DNA of 64,000 nt, from contig NW_004454178.1 of the NCBI RefSeq assembly GCF_000283155.1, forward strand, positions 22,243,444-22,307,443, read 5' to 3'. The notes beneath the pieces were generated by a model. That model was not told where the DNA came from and did no database searches. It saw nothing but the letters and a program-made list of their open reading frames with translations. Of the stretch, positions 55,971-64,000 are shown piece after piece. Source of the stretch: Ceratotherium simum simum. Lineage: Eukaryota; Chordata; Mammalia; Perissodactyla; Rhinocerotidae. Position 1 is the first letter of the stretch; each line of letters starts with the position of its first letter. The position numbers were made by a program, and so were the translations under genes.

Positions 55971-57973
55971 TATCCACCCACATCTTGAGAAAATCTGACC
56001 CAAGGTGGCCCATGGACAGACTTCATCGTACTTTCATGAACCCCTGAGATGGAGCACCAATTCAATTTTGTGTGTTCATATTCCTGGAGAGAGGACCTAT
56101 ATCTTTCTTCAGATTTTCAAAGAGGTCCTGACATAATAGGAAGACCCCTTCTGGGATGTAGAAAGGAGAGCCTGAGGCTAGACTCTGCAGTTAGCGAGAA
56201 AGAAAAGAAGAGTTATATAAATTGGCATGAATGTTTAGCTCATGGATATAAAGAAATAAGTTTGGACCTTAAAAAAATTAAAATATTAGATTAAAAAAAA
56301 GAAGAGAAGAAGATATTTTATAGACGTCTCAGGGTCTGGGCAATCTACGCCTTCAGGACCTTTGATCTATCTCCTTGTCAACAGATGTACTGTTGTTATG
56401 ACAGTGGAGGAGGAAATGCGTGGCAGCTGCTGGAACTGTTACAGGCAAGGAAAATGTGCTCTCAGACTTACAAATTATTTTTAACCTCCCTGGAAGACTG
56501 ACCAAGAGGTCCAGAATGCAGAGTAACTATCATTATGGGAAAAGAGACCTGGGTTTCTGAGCTCCAGGCATTTCTTCCACCCATCGGCACTCTCAAGTGC
56601 TATACAAATTGATGTCAAAGAAAGGTTCAAGGATGGAAGATGACAAAATTTAATCAGAACAAAAAAGCAAAGAATCAAGAAATAAAAAGAGGGGGAAGGG
56701 GAGGAGAAAGCACGCACACTCCTGAAAAATAGATTCCTCGTACAAAGAAATTGTTTTATCTACGTGATGAGACACTGTGAATCGAGCTTCCTATCAATGT
56801 TGCTATGGGGTTGCTATGCACTATGAAGGACCCGCTGCCTTTGACAGAAGAATCCTGTTGAGAGATCGCAGGATGAGGAATAAAGAGCCGTGCTCCCATC
56901 CCTGAGAGTGGTATGAGTTTCACAGTAGAGGGGAGCCCTTCAAGCCCAAGCCCTATTTCAAGCCCTTCATTTGGGACCCTCCAATTATTCTGCACTCTCT
57001 CGCTGTGGGCATGACACTCTAGAGCAAGACTGCCTGGCTTGAGATGTGCATTTCTGTTCTCTTGGTTCCTCACCTACAAAGAGAGACCTTGTGTTCACAC
57101 CCACTCCCAACTCCGTTATGAGAGCCCTGGACCCTCACCGACTTGAGATGTTGATCTGATAGGAAGGCTTTAACTTTCCCTTGATGTGGCTGCCCCTAGC
57201 TGCCTAGCCTGGAGGGCGTCTCTGCCTGTGCTTGGCAGAAAGGGCACGGGGGTTCCAGGGGTGGAGACATGAAGCTGGAGTACAAGAATTCTGACACTCT
57301 CCTTCTCTAGGGCCAAGCTTCCAAATGCTGACCAGCAGCAATTTTGAGCATATCAGGTGCCCCAAGAGGAAGGTAAAGGCAGCAGATGAGTCTCCTGTGA
57401 TCTAACACCTCTGAAAGTGCCCTCAGTCAGCTGAAGAGAGGTGGGTGAAGGGACCATTTACAGAAGCATGAGCAGGCTAAAGGTGACCAGGAAGGATATG
57501 TTTTGGCAGAAGGTTTTTGGAAGGAAGGATTTTGGTAGAAGCAGCAGCCATGGAGGCACCCAGCTCCTGCAGAGCCACGGCCAGGTAGGGAGAGCAGAGG
57601 GGCATAAACATCCCAACCTCTCTCTCCTGCTCTCCGAGGATCTTAGCCAGTGGCTCCCCTTGGCTGGATCCAATCAGAAGTCAGAGGACAAGGGAGCCCC
57701 AGTGAGGCGGCCTCTGGAGGTCGGCCTTCTGGGCACAGAGCCAGGCAGAGAAGAGTGGAGAAGAGACGTGTATGTGAGAGGCAAGGGTGTAAGGAAATGG
57801 ACAATAACCAGCACAGATGCATCAAAAGGAAGTGGACGAGAGGCTGTGACCTGGTTGTGGCTGCAGAACTTGACCTGAACGAGCCTCTTTCTGTCTGAAG
57901 CTCCTAATACAAGAGTTGGTGGGTGGGAAGCTTCCCACTCCAGTTTAGTTTTATAAAACAATTCAAAAGATGG
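55971..57973. other. No gene seen
   Basis: Unassigned. The 145-codon plus frame at 57441-57878 has no recognised domain. Confidence 0.5.
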
Positions 57974-58382
57974 TGTTATGGACTGAATTGTGCCCCCCCC
58001 CCCCCCCAATTCCTGTGTTGAAGCCCTAATGCCCAATGTGACTGTATCTAGAGATATATGGCCTTTCCTGAGGTGATTAAGGTTAAATGAGGTCATAAGG
58101 GTGGGACTCTAATCTGATAGGACTGGTATCCTGGTAAGAAGGGGAAGAGACACCTGAGAGCTCTCTCTCTCCATGTGCACACAGAAGAAAGGCCGTGTGC
58201 AGATACAGTGAGGTGGCAGCCATCAGCAAGCCAGGGAGAGAAGCCTTGCCATACACCAACCCTGCAGACATCTTGATCTAGGGTTTTCAGCCTCCAGGAC
58301 TGTGAGAAATAAATCACAGTCACCTAGTTTAAGTCACCTAGTCTGTGGTATTTTGTTATGGCAGCCTGAGAAGGCTAACACA
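57974..58382 (+). mobile_element. Solitary MLT1A-type LTR with 5-bp target duplication
   Basis: TGTTATGGACTGAATTGTG start, 'gtgattaaggttaaatgaggtcataagggtggg', AATAAA within 'gtgagaaataaatcac', and end 'ggcagcctgagaaggctaacaca'. GATGG flanks it on both sides (57969-57973 and 58383-58387), the 5-bp duplication expected for this class. Fifteen C in a row occur at 57993-58007. Confidence 0.95.
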
Positions 58383-59280
58383 GATGGAAACTCCCCAGGA
58401 GAGAATCAGAAATCGGTGTGGGACATAACAGTAGTTATGTAATAGAAAACTGAGTGAAAAATGAAGGGCCTTTGTGGATAAGCCCTCTGTCTAACTGTGT
58501 TGGAGTTCTGAATCTTTCTCTCACTTCTTAAAAGGGGATCTATAGTTGATTTGGGGCTTGGCAAAGAAAAGGGAGAATCTTCCTTGATCTTGCATGACGA
58601 TTTCCTTAAAATAGGCAAGAATCAGCAATGAAGGAGGCCTTTGGAGCAGGATGGGTCCAGATACCCCACGATGGGCCTAGAGCAACTACAGTGGACACAC
58701 ACAGCATCTACCGTCAGGTGATGGGGGCGGATTATTTGAGCTGTATGATCTCTACACCAGCCTCAGCCTGGGCTGCCCAAAACCTCATTGTGGCCTGGCT
58801 GGAGGAGTGGCCACCAGGGGGCAGCAGAGGCAGCCCTGCCTGGGACAAGGTCTGGTCTGACTATGTCCAGGCTCTCAGCTCCCAGCTCCCAGCTATGGCC
58901 ACTGGGGTGGTCTGGCAGAGGCAAGTGAGGGGTTTGTCCATCAGCAGAATCTGTGTGAGATCTCAGTCTATCCGGAAGTCGCCATCGGATGTGGATGAGG
59001 GCACTCGGTTGCCCAGGGAGAAGCAGCCTGATAGCTATTTGGTACCTGGAAATCGGAACCTCTTCATTTGGGTCTTCTGATTTGGGGCTTATATTCGAAA
59101 TAGTGTTAGTTTAAACCATTCATGATGTCTTGATAACGTGGCAGAGTTCCTCTGACTGACAGTCACTTGGACATCTTATTTTTACCTCAGTTTCAGTTAC
59201 TCTAGAGAAAATAACTATGTCCTTGAGGTACCCCCAGCTAAACTAGAGTAAACCATACATATGCCCCAGGACCAGATATT
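58383..59280. other. No gene seen
   Basis: The 150-codon plus frame at 58628-59080 has no family likeness and no flanking splice or poly(A) support that I can see. Confidence 0.45.
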
Positions 59281-59575
59281 CCAATGCATCCTCCAAATTT
59301 AGGGAAAAAAATGACAACTATTTTCACATCATGTGACAACAAAAGGATAGTATTAACTTTACTCATACAAATTCACTATGATAAAATTCCCATGATAAAT
59401 TCTATTTGGTTTACATATGCTATTGTTTTAATCCACCACTTAATTCTTTTCGCTAGGTTTTTATTTAGGACTTTTGCTTCTCTATTTTTGAATGTGATGA
59501 GCGTGGAGTTTCCTTTTTTGCATTTTCTGAGTAAGCATTTGGTATTAGTTATGCTAGCTTGGTAAAATTTATTGA
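59281..59575 (-). mobile_element. L1 ORF2-region fragment, antisense
   Basis: 'taatccaccacttaattcttttcgctaggtttttatttaggacttttgcttctctattt' and 'gttatgctagcttggtaaaat' are antisense L1 ORF2 words. Confidence 0.7.
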
Positions 59576-59800
59576 CCTACATGAAGAAAACTATAAGGCT
59601 TTACTGAGAGATAAAAAAGAAAGTTTAAACAAACACACTGAGATATCCTATACTGAATGGGAAGAAAATATTTAAAAATTTTTAATTCTTCCCAATTAAT
59701 TTTTAGGTTTAATGCAACCCCCTTGTAGAATTTGATAAAATAACAGTGAAGCTTATCTGGAAGGAAAAAAATGCAGAGAAGAGTAATTTTGCTATTAGGG
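59576..59800 (+). mobile_element. L1 ORF2-region fragment, sense
   Basis: 'gaagaaaactataaggctttactgagag', 'gagatatcctatactgaatgggaag' and 'ggtttaatgcaaccccc' are sense L1 ORF2 words, immediately next to the antisense piece. Confidence 0.65.
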
Positions 59801-60080
59801 TTCTCAGGGTATTTTCTAAATAGATGCAGTATATGGATTTAATTTTTTTAGTAGATGATCTTTTTTGTTTAACCATTGTTACCGATCTTACTTTATAAGA
59901 TAAAATTGTCACTGTGGTCAGGGAGTGTGACTATGAGATTTCTGCTTCTGGGCAATTCAATGATATGCCCTTTGTAGCTAGAGTATAGTCATTTTTATAC
60001 AGACTCCTTTGAATATTCTTTGTAGGTAAAGAAATTATGTAGTTACACAAACAGATAGTTTATTATTTAAAAATTTTATA
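59801..60080 (-). mobile_element. L1 ORF2-region fragment, antisense
   Basis: 'gtcactgtggtcagggagtgtgactatgag' and 'atgccctttgtagctagagtatagtc' recall antisense L1 ORF2. Weaker than its neighbours. Confidence 0.45.
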
Positions 60081-60094
60081 TCTACCATATTCTT

Positions 60095-60389
60095 TTTCTT
60101 TTTTTTTCCTTTTGGCTGGGAAAGATTCACTCTGAGCTAACATCTGTTACCAGTCTGCCTCACTTTTTTCTTTTTCCCTCCCCAAAGCCCCAGTACATAG
60201 TTGTATATTCTAGTTATAAGTCCTCCTAGTTCTTCTTTGTGACCCGCCGCCAGAGCATGGCTACTGACAGATGAGTGGTGTAGTTCCATGACTGGGAACT
60301 ACTAACTACTAGTAGTTCCAGGACTACTAACCTGGGCCACCGAAGCGGAGCGTGCTGAACTTTAACCTCTGGGCCATCAAGGCTGGCTC
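60095..60389 (-). mobile_element. ERE-type SINE, long variant, with palindromic expansion
   Basis: T-rich tail, GAGCTAACATCTGTTACC, middle segment with 'agtacatagttgtatat' and GGGCCACCGAAGCGGAGCG. An exact 14-bp target duplication TCTACCATATTCTT lies at 60081-60094 and 60390-60403. The usual GGATCCGAACC (B box) region is replaced by a palindromic stretch at 60295-60319. Confidence 0.95.
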
Positions 60390-60539
60390 TCTACCATATT
60401 CTTATGTATGTTCTTTCTACTGTTTCTGCCATAAAGCAATAGTTGTATGTGAAAAGTTTCCACTACAACCTGCCTTCTGTCAATTTTCCTTGTGTTTTTA
60501 AAACCTTTGCTTTATGAATTATGATTTATTCAGATGTAA

Positions 60540-60990
60540 AGATCCATGATCAACTAAGAGAGAAGAGATTCCAGAAATAGAGCAAAATCCACAGAGGAAT
60601 TTAGCACATGAGAAAAGTGGCCCTCAAGCCAGTGAAGGAAAGATGGGGACGCTGTGTCTGTGTTTGGCAAAAAAAGCTACGTCTTTACCTTACTCTTTAT
60701 ACCAAAATAAATTCCTGGTGCATCAAAGATCTAAGTGTAAAATATTAAACCCTAATTATTAGAAGCAAGGATTCTATCTTTGTAAACTTGGCATGAAGAA
60801 GGCCTTTCTAAGCACGACACAAACCCCAAAGATACAATGAAATATATGAATACATTTGACTTCATTTTTAAAAATCTGGCAAAATATTTTAAAGTCAAAA
60901 GTTGAATGACAAACTGAGAGGAGAGTGGCAACATATATATGAGAGACAAATAATAAATTGTCTGCAAAAAGACAAGAGGGGGAAAAAAAA
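60540..60990 (+). mobile_element. L1 ORF2 3'-region fragment, sense
   Basis: 'accttactctttataccaaaataaattcctgg', 'gaaggcctttctaagcacgacacaaaccccaaagat' and 'aatacatttgacttcat' are sense L1 ORF2 words. Broken by stops and indels. Confidence 0.75.
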
Positions 60991-60999
60991 AGATCCATG

Positions 61000-61470
61000 A
61001 CTATGAGCCCTATTTATGCTGAATCTTTTACTAATATACGGTTATATCTTTTGACCTGTTTATTCTTTTTCCCTGAATCCTCTTTTGCTCCTTTTTGAAC
61101 ACTTTTATTCCTGCTTCCTTTTCACTGGCATTTACCAAATATATTTTTACTTTGTGTTTATTTTTAACCTTTCTGAGTCACTTTATTTTTAGTTGTATCT
61201 TATAAGCAGAGTAACTGCAGATTTAAAAAAATTAATCTGAGTTTGCCCTTTTGAGGAGAATTTAATCCATTTACAATTATTGTAATATGGAATAAATCTG
61301 ATGTACATATGTCATCTTTATTTTTTTGCCCTTTTCAAGAAATTTCCGTGGGTGTTAGGTGTTATTTTCTTCGGGATTATAAATGATGTTTTTCTTGCTT
61401 TCACATTCTATAGTAGTTTAAAGGTTGACATCCTCTTTTTTTTTTAATTCTACTAGTCATGAGATTGGTA
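61000..61470 (-). mobile_element. L1 ORF2-region fragment, antisense
   Basis: 'gagtttgcccttttgaggagaatttaatccatttacaattattgtaatatgg' is an antisense L1 ORF2 word; the T-rich surroundings agree. Confidence 0.6.
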
Positions 61471-61929
61471 ATTTACCAAAATAGTTTTAAACACTAACCC
61501 AACTAATCCCTAATGTCAGTACATAACTATTTTGCTCTCTTTCTTTTTTCTCCTTTACTTTTTGGTGTTTGCTTCCTGAACCTAGGGTAGGTGGATCCCT
61601 GAGTCAGGCTCCAACCGTGGGGAGCCTGGGAAGATTGTGGCAAATTCTCATGACAAGCTGGGAAGCCATAGTGTTCTAAGATCTGCAGACGACCACGCTT
61701 CTGCCTGCTCCCAGTTGGGGAGAAAGTGCAGCAAACTGCTGTCTTCCCACCCCTGCCCGAGAGTCCTTCCTCAGGAAAATACCAGTCTGAATCTGGCCTC
61801 CAACCATCTATCCAAGTTAACTTTGCACTCAAGCAGTGAAAACTTGCCTTCCATATGAAACTCAGAGTAAGGTCGAAAAAAGTCTTTGAACAAATCTGGA
61901 CAAGAACCTGCCAGAGACGGATGTGATTG
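61471..61929. other. No gene seen
   Basis: Unassigned. The 150-codon minus frame at 61527-61979 has no family likeness. Confidence 0.45.
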
Positions 61930-62290
61930 GGCTTTATGGGTGACAAGGAGCCAATATGTGCCCTGCATTGATTGGGCATGTGTTGGGCCCTGAGGCCTCG
62001 AGAGTTAAAATCGACAAACCCCTGCCCCCAGGGCTTATGGCCTCACCAGAGCCAGTCAGGTGCCCAGACAAGTACATTCGAGCTGCGTGTGCTGCTTTCC
62101 CTGGGGGAACACCTGGGAGGTGTGGGGTCAGGCATGGCCTCCAGCACAAGAGAGACCGAGGCTGAGACCAAAGGGTGAGGAGCTGATAGCCGTGATTGGG
62201 GGTCAAGGGAGGAAGAATGTTGCCGGCAGAAGGAACAGCAAGTGCAGAGGCCTCAGGCAAGAGATAACTCAGAGTTTGGTGTTCTGAATG
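61930..62290 (+). mobile_element. L2 fragment
   Basis: Ends with the L2 signature 'gcagaaggaacagcaagtgcagaggcctcaggcaagag'. The 5' part ('gggcatgtgttgggccctgaggcc...cagggcttatggcctcacc') also follows L2. Confidence 0.7.
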
Positions 62291-64000
62291 GTGGGTTCCA
62301 GCCAGGGTTCTGATGCAAACAAAGGAAACTGACTCTAGCTGCCTTTAAGTAGAAAAGAGCTTACCGGAAAGTTATTGGGAGTTCTCAGTGGATCAAAGAT
62401 GGCGGGACACCCAGGCTGGGCGAAGTTTAGGCAAGGTTCTGGGGTCTCCAGGCTTAGACTATGACCAACTTTTCACCGTAGGACTAGCCTGGGCAGGGAG
62501 ACACTATTCTTATTAGATGACAAATGCTCCCACTGGGAACACCACCATGGGGCAGGAGGCCACCGACTGGACCAGATCTTATGGCTGTCTCCTGTGTGTT
62601 AGTGCCACTTGCTCCAGAATCAAATTCTGGTGCCTGCACCCTGTTTGCCGAGCCTCACACTCTGGCACAGGACTGCTCTGTCTAGAGGGAGAGGCACCTT
62701 TGCTAACTTGCACCCTGAACGGACTGGAGGGAAGCCTGGGTGGGACATCTGGTTGACCAAGAGTGTCCTGCGCCCACGCCCAACTGCCAGGGAGTGGGGG
62801 GAGCAAGTGTGCAGACTTATGGGGTTTTGCAGGCTCCCACTCAACCTTGTGCTGTGGGATTCTCCCCAAAAAGGAAAAGAGTTCAGCAGTTGGGCATCCA
62901 AAAACTGACAAACGTCCACAGCAGGGAGAGGACAGGGTGCGGAGGGAAGGGCTGGGGTGAGACAGAGCCAGATCAGAAAGCAGGTTGTCATCTCCCCTTA
63001 ATGAGCAATGCAGTGGGTCATTGAATCACCACAGAGCATGGTGCTTTTCAACTGGACAAAGAGACTGTGTGGCTCGTCGTTCTGCCCTCTCCTCCTGGGT
63101 GGCAGGACACGACCAATGGTTCGGGGAAGGAGGGCTGCCCACTGAACTCTCAGAAACTTTTCCAACAGACTGGTTACAGTGATTCCTCACGGGCTGTCTA
63201 TTCGAGAACCGACCCAATGCAGCCTCTCCCCATCCTGGGAGGGAGCTGGGACCCGGACCTGACAGCTGTAGTGCCACAGGGCCACAGGCTGCGCGTCTGT
63301 GGACGGAGAGGCGTGTGGAGTGGGGTTTGAGGGAAGTACTGTCACTTCTGTGCCTCACACGGCGTTGAACTTGCATTGATGAAATTGTTCCTTATGTGCG
63401 TTTCTACGCAGAGAGAAGGCACACAAGGCAGTCCTCAGCGATTAAGACGATGACAGCCAGAATGCAAAAGTACAAGGGACATCCGTGAAGGGCTGGCTCC
63501 CCCAGGGCTGACCCCTTCCATCCAGAGCCTTACACGCTGGGCTGTGAGTAGGGACCATTACAGGGGTGCAGGCAGCGGAGCCACGGGCCCCACCTCACAG
63601 GCATAAAGGACCTCAACTTAGACTCATCCTCGCTGCCAGAGGTGCCACCTCAGCCACGGAGGCCTGAGAACGGGAGATGCAGGGTGACATCTCGCACAGG
63701 GCAGCCTGAAACTCACAGCCTGTCGCTTGGTCGCACTGCCCACCGAGCAGTGTGTTTCATATTTTTCAATAGATTCCATATTTACTATGTGAATAATTTA
63801 ATTGGACTTTTTCTGTTAAAAGCATTAATTTCTTCGATGAAAACTTTTAAAATATACCGCAAGTGTGGTAGCCCTCTTTTGGCATTTTTCATCACTCTTC
63901 CATATTCCGGGAGCTCAAACACTTAATGCCCTGGGCCCTCTGGACTCTGTGGGGCCCCAGCTTGGGTGGGAGGGCAGGTAGGTAAGCACTTAGCTTCCCG
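62291..64000. other. No gene; unassigned to the window end
   Basis: 62295-62480 resembles an unnamed dispersed repeat ('gatgcaaacaaaggaaactgactctagctgcc'). Many short overlapping frames at 62500-63380 reflect GC-rich composition. Confidence 0.45.

Noticed and set aside
57974..58382. Possible complete endogenous retrovirus
   Set aside because: Only a solitary LTR with GATGG on both sides is present; no internal viral genes lie next to it.
58628..59080. 150-codon plus-strand frame considered as an orphan gene
   Set aside because: No recognised motif, no nearby CpG island, and length compatible with chance in this base composition.

Overview
The window is nuclear DNA from a placental mammal, almost certainly a perissodactyl (horse, rhinoceros or tapir lineage). 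The diagnostic element is a tRNA-derived SINE with the 5' head GGGGCCAGCCC...AGTGGTTAAG, an internal GTTAGCTCAGGGC block and an A-rich tail. It occurs nine times and matches the equine ERE family. Placental repeats (MIR, L2, L1, MLT1/MaLR LTRs, MER5A, MER20) fill much of the rest. I cannot separate Equus from other perissodactyls by eye.

Only one protein-coding gene can be supported: ARL4C (ADP-ribosylation factor-like 4C), on the minus strand. Its intronless 192-codon reading frame lies at 34550-33972. A roughly 2.9-kb 3' UTR runs down to a canonical poly(A) signal at 31091-31086. Upstream lies a GC-rich CpG-island promoter/5' UTR interrupted by a 560-base assembly gap (34647-35206). All other open frames are short, lack family signatures, lie in repeats or mirror ARL4C, and are not annotated.

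Layout. 1-4.3 kb: an old L1 broken up by a SINE and an LTR, then four more SINEs, two of them stacked in tandem. 5-24 kb: a dense series of solitary MLT1-type (ERVL-MaLR) LTRs, with split MIRs, a split L2, MER5A and MER20. 24-31 kb: MIR and L2 fragments, one ERE SINE and non-repetitive DNA. 31-36 kb: ARL4C and its CpG island. 36-50 kb: sparse in young repeats, with several AT-rich non-repetitive blocks that resemble distal regulatory DNA. 50-64 kb: EREs, microsatellites, one ERV LTR, one MLT1 LTR with a 5-bp target duplication, and a mosaic of L1 pieces in alternating orientation.

The landscape is one short signalling gene inside a long gene-poor interval. From general knowledge, ARL4C sits in a gene-poor stretch of human 2q37 and responds to Wnt/EGF and LXR signalling. 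The flanking non-repetitive blocks are therefore plausible cis-regulatory territory, but that is inference. I found no CRISPR array, operon, structural RNA gene or novel multi-gene system, and I do not claim one.
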